This document shows, in pieces, positions 25,563 to 33,742 of a stretch of DNA of 38,033 bases (within the stretch, counting starts at the first letter, position 1; each line of letters opens with the position of its first letter). The DNA is from Myxococcota bacterium. Lineage in GTDB: Bacteria; Myxococcota_A; UBA9160; SMWR01. Below the pieces are notes generated by a model that did no database searches, was not told the origin of the DNA, and saw only the letters and a list, made by a program, of their open reading frames with translations. Position numbers and translations under genes: made by a program. The stretch spans positions 1 to 38,033 of the forward strand of contig JAKVBI010000027.1 of NCBI GenBank assembly GCA_022447545.1, in the 5' to 3' direction.

Positions 25563-26462
25563 ATGACAGGAATCTGCGACGGAAGAGTGGTCATCGTCAC
25601 CGGCGGCGCACGAGGAATCGGGCGTGGACACGCAGCCCTATTCGCCCGGGAGGGCGCCAAGGTCGTGGTGAACGACTGGGGGGCTGAGGTAGACGGCACC
25701 GGGGGGTCATCGGGGCCCGCCGGTGAGGTCGTCGACGAAATCCGGGCCCATGGCGGGGAAGCCATCGCCAACGGCGAGGACGTAGCGGACTGGCAGGGTG
25801 CACAACGCATGGTCCAGGCGGCTCTGGAGCAATTCGGTCGCCTCGACGTCGTGGTCAACAATGCCGGCATCCTACGAGATCGCATGTTGGTGAACATGCA
25901 GGAAAACGAATGGGACGAAGTCATCCGCGTTCACCTCAAGGGAACCGCGGCGGTCAGCCACGCCGCCGCTGCCCATTGGCGGGAACGCTCCAAAGCCGGC
26001 GAAGGCAATGATGCAAGGATCATCAACACCAGCTCGGGCTCCGGCCTGTTCGGCAATGTCGGCCAGAGCAACTACGGAGCCGCCAAGGCCGGGATCGCCG
26101 CATTCTCCATCATTACCGCCATGGAACTGAGCCGCTACGGAGTCACCGTAAACGCCATCGCGCCGGCGGCGCGCACGCGCATGTCGCCTCCGAGTGGAAG
26201 AATTCGATCCGTGGAAATCCCCGAGGGACAGTTCGACCCCTACGAGCCCGACAATGTCGCGCCGCTGGTCGTTTGGCTGGGCAGCACCGAGTCGAGCAAC
26301 GTCACTGGGCGCGTATTCAGCGTGGTGGGTGGGGAGATCTACGTGGCCGAAGGGTGGCAGCCCGGCGCCCGCGTCGACAAGGAACAACGCTGGGAACCGG
26401 ACGAACTTGGAGCGGTCGTCACGGAGTTGCTCGCGGAATCGCGTGGCAACACGAAGCTGTAA
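25563..26462 (+). CDS. SDR 3-hydroxyacyl-CoA dehydrogenase (HSD17B4-like)
   Basis: The 299-residue classical SDR has TGGARGIGRG (residues 13-22), NNAG (99-102), the catalytic Ser157/158, Tyr171 and Lys175 in the IINTSSGSG...SNYGAAKAG block. The insert WGAEVDGTGGSSGPAGEVVDEI is typical of peroxisomal multifunctional enzyme (HSD17B4) dehydrogenase domains. It should oxidise a (3R)-hydroxyacyl-CoA to the ketoacyl-CoA. The ATG at 25563 is 11 bp after the hydratase stop. It is the last gene of the operon; a decayed amidohydrolase follows. Confidence 0.9.
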   Translation: MTGICDGRVVIVTGGARGIGRGHAALFAREGAKVVVNDWGAEVDGTGGSSGPAGEVVDEIRAHGGEAIANGEDVADWQGAQRMVQAALEQFGRLDVVVNNAGILRDRMLVNMQENEWDEVIRVHLKGTAAVSHAAAAHWRERSKAGEGNDARIINTSSGSGLFGNVGQSNYGAAKAGIAAFSIITAMELSRYGVTVNAIAPAARTRMSPPSGRIRSVEIPEGQFDPYEPDNVAPLVVWLGSTESSNVTGRVFSVVGGEIYVAEGWQPGARVDKEQRWEPDELGAVVTELLAESRGNTKL

Positions 26463-26487
26463 CCCCAGCCATCCCGCCTCCATGCAA

Positions 26488-26532
26488 CTATCCCCCGCTC
26501 CGGCACTCGTGTAGATTGGAGATGTCATCCCA
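26488..26532 (+). promoter_or_regulatory. Duplicated promoter/leader, copy 1
   Basis: By hand alignment, 40 of 45 bases match 32455-32499. The shared core includes TCCGGCACTCGTGTAG, with a possible -10 (TAGATT here). It sits before the decayed amidohydrolase and may now drive the D-aminoacylase-like gene at 26709. Confidence 0.6.
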
Positions 26533-26700
26533 CAAGAAGGCACTCGATCTACGACGGTAACAACGACTTGTAGGAACAATCCGGACCCGAACACTGGACC
26601 GCGCGCCATCTCGATCTGAAGGGCATCATCGAGCACACCCCACCCTCAGCGTGTTCGAAGGCATCGTCCGGGACGAGAGGCCAATCCTCCGAACGATAGG
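26533..26700 (+). pseudogene. Decayed amidohydrolase-2 family gene (5' remnant)
   Basis: From 26547 the frame reads IYDGNNDL, stop (TAG at 26571-26573), EQSGPEHWTARHLDLKGIIEH. This parallels the start of the intact gene at 32518 (IYDADNHLYEKEDCFTRHLD). The start codon and first codons are missing: in the intact gene CGAT occurs at the start codon and again before CTACGAC, and the remnant looks as if the sequence between these CGATs was lost. A shift in frame after about 26637 gives a better-looking continuation (LSVFEGIVRDERP), suggesting further damage. The remaining 300-plus codons are gone; the intact D-aminoacylase-like gene begins at 26709. Confidence 0.65.
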
Positions 26701-26708
26701 GAGGCACC

Positions 26709-28445
26709 ATGCACGATCTCATCATCACGGGCGGAACGCTGGTGGACGGCACCGGGAGCGCGCCACGCACGGCTGACGTAGCGGTACGCGACGGGCGAAT
26801 TGCCGAAGTGGGCAACGGGCTTGGCTCGGCGCGCGAAGTCATCGATGCCCGCGGCAAGCTCGTCACGCCGGGCTTTGTCGACATCCACACCCACTATGAC
26901 GGGCAGGCCACCTGGGACTCACTCTTGACACCCTCGAGCTGGCACGGTGTCACCACCGTGGTCATGGGCAATTGCGGGGTGGGCTTCGCCCCAGTGCGAC
27001 CCGGCTCCGAGCGCTTCCTGATCGAGCTGATGGAAGGCGTCGAAGACATCCCCGGCACAGCGCTTTCCGAGGGCATGCAATGGGGCTGGGAGAGCTTTGG
27101 CGAGTACCTCGATGTGTTGGAGCGAATACCGCATGTCGCAGACATCGGAACGCAGGTGGCGCATGGCCCCGTGCGCGCATATGTGATGGGCGAGCGCGGC
27201 GCAAAGAACGAGCCGGCGTCCCCCGCAGATATCGAAGCCATGGCGGCGGTGGTCAAGGAGGCAATGGAGGCCGGGGCCCTCGGCTTTTCGACCTCGCGCA
27301 CGATCTTCCACCAGGCCGTCAACGGCGAGCCAGTTCCGGGGACGTACGCTGCCGAAGACGAACTCTTCGGCATCGGCCGCGTGCTGGGTGAGCTTGGCGA
27401 GGGGCTCTTCGAGGTGGCGCCCGCCGGTACGGCAGGAGAGGACCTGTCCGCTCCAGCGAAGGAAGTCTCGTGGATGCGGAAGCTCGCGGGCGAGATCCAG
27501 CGCCCGGTCACCTTCGCGCTGCTGCAGCACGACGCGGACAAGGAACAGTGGAAGGAGATGCTCCAGCTCACCGAGAAGGCCTCCGCGGAGGGCTGCGATC
27601 TGCGGCCTCAGGTCCCGACGAGGGCGAACACACTCCTACTCGGCTTCCAGGTCTTGCATCCGTTTCAGTACAAGCCCTCCTACCTGAAGGTCGCATCGCT
27701 GCCGCTGCCAGAGCGCGTGGCCGCACTGCGAGATCCCGAGCGGCGTCGCCGCATTCTCTCCGAGGAGTCCATAGAAACCGACCCCAGAATCGCCACCCTC
27801 GAGAACCAAATCCTGCAGAGCCTCGACAAGATGTATCCCCTGGGCGATCCGCCCGACTACGAGCCGCCCCCCGAAGCGAGCATCCAGGCCATGGCAGAGC
27901 GAACGGGCCGCGACAAATTCGAGGTCCTCTACGACGAGATGCTACAGCTCGATGGAAAACAGCTCGTCATGCTGACGATGTTCGGCTATGCAGATCGAGA
28001 CTTCGAAGCGCTCCGCACGATGCTCGACCACCCGCTCTCAGCCTTCGGGCTCGGCGACGGGGGCGCCCATTGTGGAGCAATCTGCGACGCCAGCATGACG
28101 ACGTCACTGATCTCTCACTGGGCGCGGGACCGCAAGCGCGGCCCACGCATCCCGCTCGAGCGCGCCGTACGCAAGATGACGAGCGACACGGCATCCCTCT
28201 ACGGACTGCTCGATCGCGGAGTGGTGGCGCCCGGCAAGAAGGGCGATCTCAATGTCATCGACTTCGAACGCCTCGGACTCGGCCTGCCCGAACTCGCCCA
28301 CGACCTACCCGGCGGTGCCAGGCGCCTGATCCAGAAAGCACAGGGCTATGAAGCCACCATCGTCAGCGGAATCGTCACACTTCGCGAAGGCCAACACACC
28401 GGTGCTCTTCCCGGCCGATTGATCCGCGGAGCACAGTCCGCCTGA
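26709..28445 (+). CDS. D-aminoacylase-like amidohydrolase
   Basis: The 578-residue protein has an N-terminal composite beta-domain (DLIITGGTLVDGTGSAPR, then VTPGFVDIHTHYDGQ with metal ligands His60 and His62). GNCGVGFAPVRPG follows, with Cys89 matching the cysteine metal ligand of N-acyl-D-amino-acid deacylases. Near the C-terminus are FGLGDGGAHCGAICDAS (catalytic Asp region), LERAVRKMTSDTASLYGLLDRGVVAPGKKGDLNVID. It should hydrolyse an amide or cyclic amide in the cytoplasm. AGGGAGG precedes the ATG at 26709. It is followed after 22 bp by an amidohydrolase-2 gene, probably in one transcript started from the duplicated promoter. Confidence 0.9.
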   Translation: MHDLIITGGTLVDGTGSAPRTADVAVRDGRIAEVGNGLGSAREVIDARGKLVTPGFVDIHTHYDGQATWDSLLTPSSWHGVTTVVMGNCGVGFAPVRPGSERFLIELMEGVEDIPGTALSEGMQWGWESFGEYLDVLERIPHVADIGTQVAHGPVRAYVMGERGAKNEPASPADIEAMAAVVKEAMEAGALGFSTSRTIFHQAVNGEPVPGTYAAEDELFGIGRVLGELGEGLFEVAPAGTAGEDLSAPAKEVSWMRKLAGEIQRPVTFALLQHDADKEQWKEMLQLTEKASAEGCDLRPQVPTRANTLLLGFQVLHPFQYKPSYLKVASLPLPERVAALRDPERRRRILSEESIETDPRIATLENQILQSLDKMYPLGDPPDYEPPPEASIQAMAERTGRDKFEVLYDEMLQLDGKQLVMLTMFGYADRDFEALRTMLDHPLSAFGLGDGGAHCGAICDASMTTSLISHWARDRKRGPRIPLERAVRKMTSDTASLYGLLDRGVVAPGKKGDLNVIDFERLGLGLPELAHDLPGGARRLIQKAQGYEATIVSGIVTLREGQHTGALPGRLIRGAQSA

Positions 28446-28467
28446 ACCCGTTTGAGGAGGTCCACGC

Positions 28468-29643
28468 ATGCCGATCATCGACGTCGACGCCCACTTCGAG
28501 CCGGGGGAGAGCTGGCTCGAAGCCTTTCCCGACCTGAAGAGCCGTCTGCCAGAATCGGATCAACTCGAGTTCATCGTGGAATTTACAGTCGGTGATCTGA
28601 TCCGCCGGGTTCCGACCGAGAAACGGCCCGAGGCACGGGACCTGATTCCGCCTGTACTCGTCGAGGCACTCTTCGAGGAAAAAGCCGGAGAGACCGCCCG
28701 GCGCGGTGAGTTCGAGGGGCAGCCCGCGCTTGGAGGAGCTGCCGACGGCGCAGCTCGAATCCGTTGGATGGATACCCAGGGCATCGATTACCAGAGTGTA
28801 ATCTGCCTGTCGGGAGTGGAGGCCGCCAAGGTCTTGCCCGACGCCAAGCTCGCTCAGGAGGCGGTTGGAGCCTGCAACGATTGGCTGGCAGATACGACCT
28901 CGCCCTTTAGCGACCGCCTCTTCCCCGTTACGGTGATCACAGGCACGGACATGGAATGGACGGTCCAGGAACTGACGCGTATGCGCGCCCGCGGGAGTCG
29001 CCAGTTCATCATCCCGGCAAACCCGGTGGGTGGCGTACCAGCCTGCCATCCGGATTGGGATCGCGTGTGGTCAGCTGCCACTGACCTCGGAATGATCGCC
29101 ATGGTGCATGGTGGATTCGATCGCTCCGAATTCGACCCGGGCTGGGCCAACACCGGGGGCGACATGGTTCTGCTGCGACGGCTCGCCCATAGCCAGCGCC
29201 ACCAGAACAGCGAGGTCCTCTGCCAGGCACTGATCTATGGGGGCGTCTTCGAGCGCCACCCCAAACTGACCGTCCTCTTCGCCGAGGTTGGCGCCAATTG
29301 GCTCCCCTTCATCCGGCGTGAGATTGATTCTCGGGTTAGCGGACTTTCGACCCTGCACTGCGGCGAGTACGAATACCCCATGCTCCCGAGTGAGTACATG
29401 GAGCGAAACGTGCGCATCACACCGCTTCCGACCCAGCCACAAGAGGATCCGAACGCGCTCATGCGCGAGCTCGTCCCGGAGATGGTCCTCTTCTCGTCGG
29501 ACTTCCCACACCTCGAGGGGAGCGCTGAACCCATGGCCTACTACGAAGGGCTTCTCGAGACGGCCAGTGAGGAAGCCAAGAAGGGCTTCTATGGCAACAA
29601 CGCCAACGAGGCTTACGCGCGCATGGGCGACCCCATCTTCTAA
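28468..29643 (+). CDS. Amidohydrolase-2 family TIM-barrel protein
   Basis: The 391-residue protein has the amidohydrolase-2 N-terminal metal motif IIDVDAHFEP (Asp5, Asp7, His9). Further on are RIRWMDTQGIDYQSV, IYGGVFERHPKLTVLFAEVGANWLPF, and SSDFPHLEGSAEP with the catalytic aspartate. Members are metal-dependent hydrolases or non-oxidative decarboxylases (ACMSD-like). GAGGAGG precedes the ATG at 28468. It follows the D-aminoacylase-like gene by 22 bp and converges with the phosphotransferase gene. It is distinct from, but related to, the two other amidohydrolase-2 genes in this window. Confidence 0.88.
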   Translation: MPIIDVDAHFEPGESWLEAFPDLKSRLPESDQLEFIVEFTVGDLIRRVPTEKRPEARDLIPPVLVEALFEEKAGETARRGEFEGQPALGGAADGAARIRWMDTQGIDYQSVICLSGVEAAKVLPDAKLAQEAVGACNDWLADTTSPFSDRLFPVTVITGTDMEWTVQELTRMRARGSRQFIIPANPVGGVPACHPDWDRVWSAATDLGMIAMVHGGFDRSEFDPGWANTGGDMVLLRRLAHSQRHQNSEVLCQALIYGGVFERHPKLTVLFAEVGANWLPFIRREIDSRVSGLSTLHCGEYEYPMLPSEYMERNVRITPLPTQPQEDPNALMRELVPEMVLFSSDFPHLEGSAEPMAYYEGLLETASEEAKKGFYGNNANEAYARMGDPIF

Positions 29644-29656
29644 GCGGACGACGATC

Positions 29657-29681
29657 AGCCGAGCGACTCTCAGCTCCGGCT
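29657..29681. terminator. Hairpin between convergent genes
   Basis: AGCCGAGC (29657-29664) pairs with GCTCCGGCT (29673-29681) with one bulged C, leaving an 8-base loop. This 8-bp stem lies between the stops of two converging genes and could end transcription in both directions. No T-tract is present. Confidence 0.45.
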
Positions 29682-29682
29682 G

Positions 29683-31107
29683 CTACTCGGTTGGCATGTC
29701 CAGAATCGGCTCGAGCCTGAAGAACAGCGGGTTTTCGTCCGTCGGGTTCGAGCCCGCAACGACCATCGACAACCGCAACATTTTCCTGTGAAAGAGCTTG
29801 ATCAGGCTCGCATCGTTGCCGTCTGCAGATTCGCGGATGTACGTCTTCAGCAGGCGCTCACCAGCCGTCATGCTTTCTGGGAGAACCCCTGTCAGTTCCT
29901 GGATGTCGCTCAGGCACGCCTGCTCGTACCAACGACCGTAATGCGCGTGATTCTGCAGATACCGCGGAATCGCTGCGAGCAGATCGCGCTTCCATTCGGG
30001 AAACGCTTCCGAAAGCGGCAGACGACCGATCTCGAGGAGCAGCTTCTCGAGAGCCATGTCCTCGATGGGCGCATCGGCTGGTTCGGGTAGCTCGAAGCTG
30101 TAGTCCAGCTCGACCTTCTCCAGTTCGGCAATGGCTTCCAGCGCGCGCCGGGAGATACTGGTGAGCTCCAGAATTCCCTCGATCCAGTTGCTGTCTGCCT
30201 GCTTCGGGTCCATGAACATGATCGCACACGACGCAGCGAAGGCGAGGAAGTTGACCGTGTGATAGCCGATCACCGGGAGATCCAGCGGAATCCCACTGAC
30301 CTTTGCGTAGTGACGATACAGAGCTGGGATGTCGCCCATGTTCTCGTAGGGATGACGACCACGGAAGCAGGCGAGGTCCCAGCAAATATCGCCCGCACCC
30401 GCCATCTCGAGATCGATGATGCCGGTAATCTCCTCACCCACACTCATGAACTGGCCACAGTCACCTGTCAGAAAGTGAGCCGTCGTGCGGTGTCGGGGCA
30501 CGTTCCGTCGCAGCCAGGAGGCAAAGAACTCGATGTTCGCATCGACGGCATCGAGTTCCAGCGCCAGAGCGTACTGACGCTCGAATTGACTCAGCGCAAT
30601 TTCTTCAACGGTTCGGGGAGCACCGCATTCCGTTTCGGAGAACGCTGAGACTGGAATTCTGTGCATTCTGGCCAGCTCCTCCATGTACTTGAGCATGGCT
30701 TGCCACCGCTCCGGACTCATCTGCGAAGCGCTTTCGATTGCCGTATGCAGCATCCCCGGATCGCGATCCCCCTCCACCCAATCCATCACGAAGGCCTTTG
30801 GAAAGTCCATCCATCCATGGATGTGCGGCACACCGATCTCGTGAGCCTCGAGCACTTCCATCACCTTCATCTCGTGACCGAGCGAGTAGGGCTGGACACC
30901 CGGCCGATCGCCCTTGACGAACAGGGAACGGACCACGCCCTCTTTTTCGTAGTCGACACGCCAGATGGGACGCCAGCGCGCCAGCGTTTCGATCTCGACC
31001 ACCACGCCGCCGACATTCCTCGCGACCCAATCCCGGATCCCCTGGCGCTCCGCGTCTTCCTTGGCACCCAGATCCTGGTCGACGGCCGATTCGTCTGTTT
31101 GTGACAT
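29683..31107 (-). CDS. Phosphotransferase family protein (APH/choline-kinase fold)
   Basis: The 474-residue protein keeps the kinase-like nucleotide lysine in SLFVKGD (Lys65), Glu79, FVMDWVEGDRDPG, and a catalytic-loop aspartate in TGDCGQF (Asp216). The metal aspartate Asp232 is in GIIDLEMAGAGDICWDLA. The HGDxxxxN loop is altered: His is Thr, and the position of the metal-binding Asn is Met, so activity is uncertain. Homologues are common in degradation clusters next to acyl-CoA dehydrogenases. A 200-residue helical C-terminal extension is unusual relative to typical 330-350 residue members. GGAG precedes the ATG at 31107. Confidence 0.82.
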   Translation of the reverse strand: MSQTDESAVDQDLGAKEDAERQGIRDWVARNVGGVVVEIETLARWRPIWRVDYEKEGVVRSLFVKGDRPGVQPYSLGHEMKVMEVLEAHEIGVPHIHGWMDFPKAFVMDWVEGDRDPGMLHTAIESASQMSPERWQAMLKYMEELARMHRIPVSAFSETECGAPRTVEEIALSQFERQYALALELDAVDANIEFFASWLRRNVPRHRTTAHFLTGDCGQFMSVGEEITGIIDLEMAGAGDICWDLACFRGRHPYENMGDIPALYRHYAKVSGIPLDLPVIGYHTVNFLAFAASCAIMFMDPKQADSNWIEGILELTSISRRALEAIAELEKVELDYSFELPEPADAPIEDMALEKLLLEIGRLPLSEAFPEWKRDLLAAIPRYLQNHAHYGRWYEQACLSDIQELTGVLPESMTAGERLLKTYIRESADGNDASLIKLFHRKMLRLSMVVAGSNPTDENPLFFRLEPILDMPTE

Positions 31108-31312
31108 TCACTGCACTCCAGACCCCTGGGGTCGATTCATGGATGCTCGATTGTACGCTTCGTGAGAGCGTGAAGCAGACGGTCTGACGCCGGACGCACG
31201 TATCCACGTGGACCCGCCAGGGGAAATCAACGAACTCGAAGAAGCCGTCACCGATTGGTTCTCGACATCGTGCAAAAACACGAAGCCGTAGACTCAACCA
31301 CCTTGAGACCGA
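31108..31312. other. Intergenic region with -10-like element and palindrome
   Basis: These 205 bp lie between two minus-strand genes. TACAAT on the minus strand (31155-31150), 43 bases before the phosphotransferase ATG, may be its -10. A perfect TCCACGTGGA palindrome sits at 31203-31212, and GCTTC/GAAGC arms near 31158-31177 form a second inverted repeat. No gene is visible. Confidence 0.4.
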
Positions 31313-32425
31313 TCAACCGAGCCCGTACAACCCCACGGCATTCCCACAGACCATCTTGTAAGTCTCGTCGTCCGGGACCTCGGCGAAGTGCTCTTCGACA
31401 TCCTTGCGCGACTCGGGAAATGTCGTCTCCGAGTGGGGGTAGTCCGAAGACCACATGATGTTCTCGACACCCACCGAATGCCGAAGTGCAACTCCCGCCT
31501 TGTCGTGCAGGAAGGTCGCGTAGATATGTTCGTCCCAGGTCTCACTGGGCCGCTTCGCGAGTTCAGTATGGGTCCAGTAGCGGTGCTTCTCGTAAGTCTT
31601 GTCCATGTACTCCTTGGCGAAGGGGAACCAACCGATGTTGCTCTCCACCGACACCAGCTTCACGGAGGGGTAGCGTTCGAATACGCCGTTGAAGATCAGT
31701 AGTGACAGCGGCTCCGCCATGGAGATTTTCGACATCAACATGTCGGTCAGAAACATCTCCGGAATCCCACTGACCGGGCGGGCACCCAGGTGCATGTGGA
31801 GTACGGCCCCGGTGTCGGCGACAGCTTCCCAGAAGGGCTTCCATTCATCGCCGCAGTAATTTCGGGTGTGATCGCCTCCCATCATGCCACCCTTGTACTG
31901 GCCCGGTGCCGGCGGGAACGACGGGATCAGCACCCCCCGGAAGCCCTGATCCACGGCCGTGCGAACGGTCTGGGCAGCGCGGCCCGCGTCGAGAACCGGC
32001 ACGTAGGCCACTCCCAGAAAGCGATCCGGGGCATGTTGACAGAAGTCGGCCAGCCAGCGGTTGTAAGCGTGAAAGCTCTCTTCGTAGAGTTCCGCGCTGC
32101 GGGTTTCGAGGGGCCCGCCCCCGAAGATCACCTCGGCGTCCACTCCGTCGAGATCGAGATCCGCAATCCGTACCTTCGGATCCCAGCCCCCCTGGGCCGT
32201 GTCGCTCTGCTTCCCGACGTGCTTGAAGTCCTTGGTGTCCTTGTGACCGATTCCTCCCAGCGTCCCGAACATCTTGCGCGTGCCCTCGAAAAGGACGAAG
32301 TCCCCTTCATCGGTGGACTCCACACGCGGCGCGTCATCACGGTACTTGGCGGGCAGATAGTCGCGCCAGAAGGTGGGGGGCGGATTGACATGGGAATCCG
32401 CGGAAATCAGCTGATAGGACCTCAT
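31313..32425 (-). CDS. Amidohydrolase-2 family TIM-barrel protein
   Basis: The 370-residue protein starts with LISADSHVNPP (metal motif Asp10, His12). It has RIADLDLDGVDAEVIFGG, ELYEESFHAYNRWLADFC, VLHMHLGARP, FNGVFERYPSVKLVSVESNIGWFPF, and the catalytic-aspartate motif SSDYPHSETTFPES. This subfamily is abundant in degradation clusters of soil and marine bacteria; the substrate is unknown. The ATG at 32425 follows GGAGG. It is divergent from the amidohydrolase gene at 32518 and shares the 92-bp intergenic region with its promoter. Confidence 0.9.
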   Translation of the reverse strand: MRSYQLISADSHVNPPPTFWRDYLPAKYRDDAPRVESTDEGDFVLFEGTRKMFGTLGGIGHKDTKDFKHVGKQSDTAQGGWDPKVRIADLDLDGVDAEVIFGGGPLETRSAELYEESFHAYNRWLADFCQHAPDRFLGVAYVPVLDAGRAAQTVRTAVDQGFRGVLIPSFPPAPGQYKGGMMGGDHTRNYCGDEWKPFWEAVADTGAVLHMHLGARPVSGIPEMFLTDMLMSKISMAEPLSLLIFNGVFERYPSVKLVSVESNIGWFPFAKEYMDKTYEKHRYWTHTELAKRPSETWDEHIYATFLHDKAGVALRHSVGVENIMWSSDYPHSETTFPESRKDVEEHFAEVPDDETYKMVCGNAVGLYGLG

Positions 32426-32454
32426 TCTGGGTTCCTCCCTCCAGTGTCACTCCA

Positions 32455-32499
32455 CTATACCCCGGTCCGGCACTCGTGTAGGCTGGAGATGCCATCCCA
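32455..32499 (+). promoter_or_regulatory. Duplicated promoter/leader, copy 2
   Basis: This is the intact counterpart of 26488-26532 (40 of 45 bases equal). TAGGCT at 32479-32484 may be a -10. It is followed by AGGAGGG before the ATG at 32518. A 10-codon frame, ATG at 32489 to TGA at 32519-32521, runs between them and its stop overlaps the main ATG as ATGA. Confidence 0.55.
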
Positions 32500-32517
32500 G
32501 TCCACAGGAGGGCACCG

Positions 32518-33723
32518 ATGAGCGCTACCGGCTACCCGATCTACGACGCAGACAACCATCTCTACGAGAAGGAGGACTGCTTCACCCGCCATCTCGACAA
32601 AGCCATCGCGCGCGAAGCCGTTGCCTGGGTGGAGGTGAAGGGCCGCAAGAAGCTGGCGGTGTGCGGGAAGATCACAGACTACATCCCCAACCCAACCTTC
32701 GAGATGGTAGCGGTGCCCGGCTCCTTGGTGGACTGGCATCGCGGCATCAACCCCGGGGGCAAGACGATCCGAGAGATCTTCATGGATGGAGGCCTCGAGC
32801 CCTGCCGTCCAGAATTCAAAGATCGCGACCGACGCCTCGAGATCATGGACGACCAGGGACTTCACGGCACCCTGATTCACGGCACACTGGTCAATGCCAT
32901 CGAGCAGCGCACAAAACACCGCTCGGACCTCCTCTATCCCATCCTCCACGCCTATAACCAATGGATGGAAGAAGACTGGGGCTTCCACCATCAGGAGCGA
33001 ATCTTCTCGATCCCCATGATCAGCCTCGTAGAGGTCGACCGAGCCTGCGAGGAATTGGACTGGTGCCTGGAACGAGGCGCTCGTGCCGTGGCGATTCGGC
33101 CCGCACCGGTTTTCGGACACCCGAGCCCACGCTCACCTGGCAAGCCCGAATTCGACCCTTTCTGGGCACGCGTGGCCGAGGCTGGAATCTTCGTCGACCT
33201 TCACGTCACCGATAGCGGCTACAGCGATTACTGCGCGGACTGGGATGCGGGTCCCGAAACCCAACCTTTCATCCCCTCGCCCTTCCGGAGCATGGTGATG
33301 CGCGATCGTCCGATCTACGACGCGGTGGCCAATCTGATCGGCGACGGCGTCTTCCACCGTCACCCTCGGGTACGCATCACAAGCATCGAGAACGGATCGG
33401 AATGGGTTCCGCCCCTCCTGAGCAAACTGGACAAGGTCTTCAGGCAGCTGCCCATGGTGTTTCACGAGCCCCCTCTGGAAACCTTCCGACGACACATCTG
33501 GGTGGTACCCGAGTACGGTGAGGACATTCGCTGGCTGGCCGACACCATCGGTGTCGAGCACGTATTGTTCGGCTCCGACTTCCCCCATGCCGAGGGTTAT
33601 TCGGTGCCCCTCGACTGGATCGAGGAACTCGAACCTTTCGACGCCGACGAGACGCGCAAGATCATGAGTTCGAATCTCCAGACGCTGCTGGAGCCACCGG
33701 CGGCGGCGACGCTCCCGAGCTAA
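32518..33723 (+). CDS. Amidohydrolase-2 family TIM-barrel protein
   Basis: The 401-residue protein has YDADNHLYE at the N-terminus (Asp10, Asp12, His14), DDQGLHGTLIHGTLVNAIEQ, GARAVAIRPAPVFG, and the catalytic-aspartate motif FGSDFPHAEGYSVPLDW. AGGAGGG precedes the ATG. It is the closest visible relative of the decayed gene at 26533-26700, with which it shares promoter and leader sequence. It is followed after 19 bp by an acyl-CoA synthetase and a thioesterase on the same strand, forming a likely three-gene unit. Its reaction is unknown; amidohydrolase-2 members are hydrolases or decarboxylases. Confidence 0.9.
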   Translation: MSATGYPIYDADNHLYEKEDCFTRHLDKAIAREAVAWVEVKGRKKLAVCGKITDYIPNPTFEMVAVPGSLVDWHRGINPGGKTIREIFMDGGLEPCRPEFKDRDRRLEIMDDQGLHGTLIHGTLVNAIEQRTKHRSDLLYPILHAYNQWMEEDWGFHHQERIFSIPMISLVEVDRACEELDWCLERGARAVAIRPAPVFGHPSPRSPGKPEFDPFWARVAEAGIFVDLHVTDSGYSDYCADWDAGPETQPFIPSPFRSMVMRDRPIYDAVANLIGDGVFHRHPRVRITSIENGSEWVPPLLSKLDKVFRQLPMVFHEPPLETFRRHIWVVPEYGEDIRWLADTIGVEHVLFGSDFPHAEGYSVPLDWIEELEPFDADETRKIMSSNLQTLLEPPAAATLPS

Positions 33724-33742
33724 CGGACACCCTACGAAGCTC

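Noticed and set aside
26501-26514. Sigma-54 promoter in the duplicated leader
   Set aside because: GGCAC resembles the -24 half, but the -12 GC is absent in both copies (GA and GG instead).
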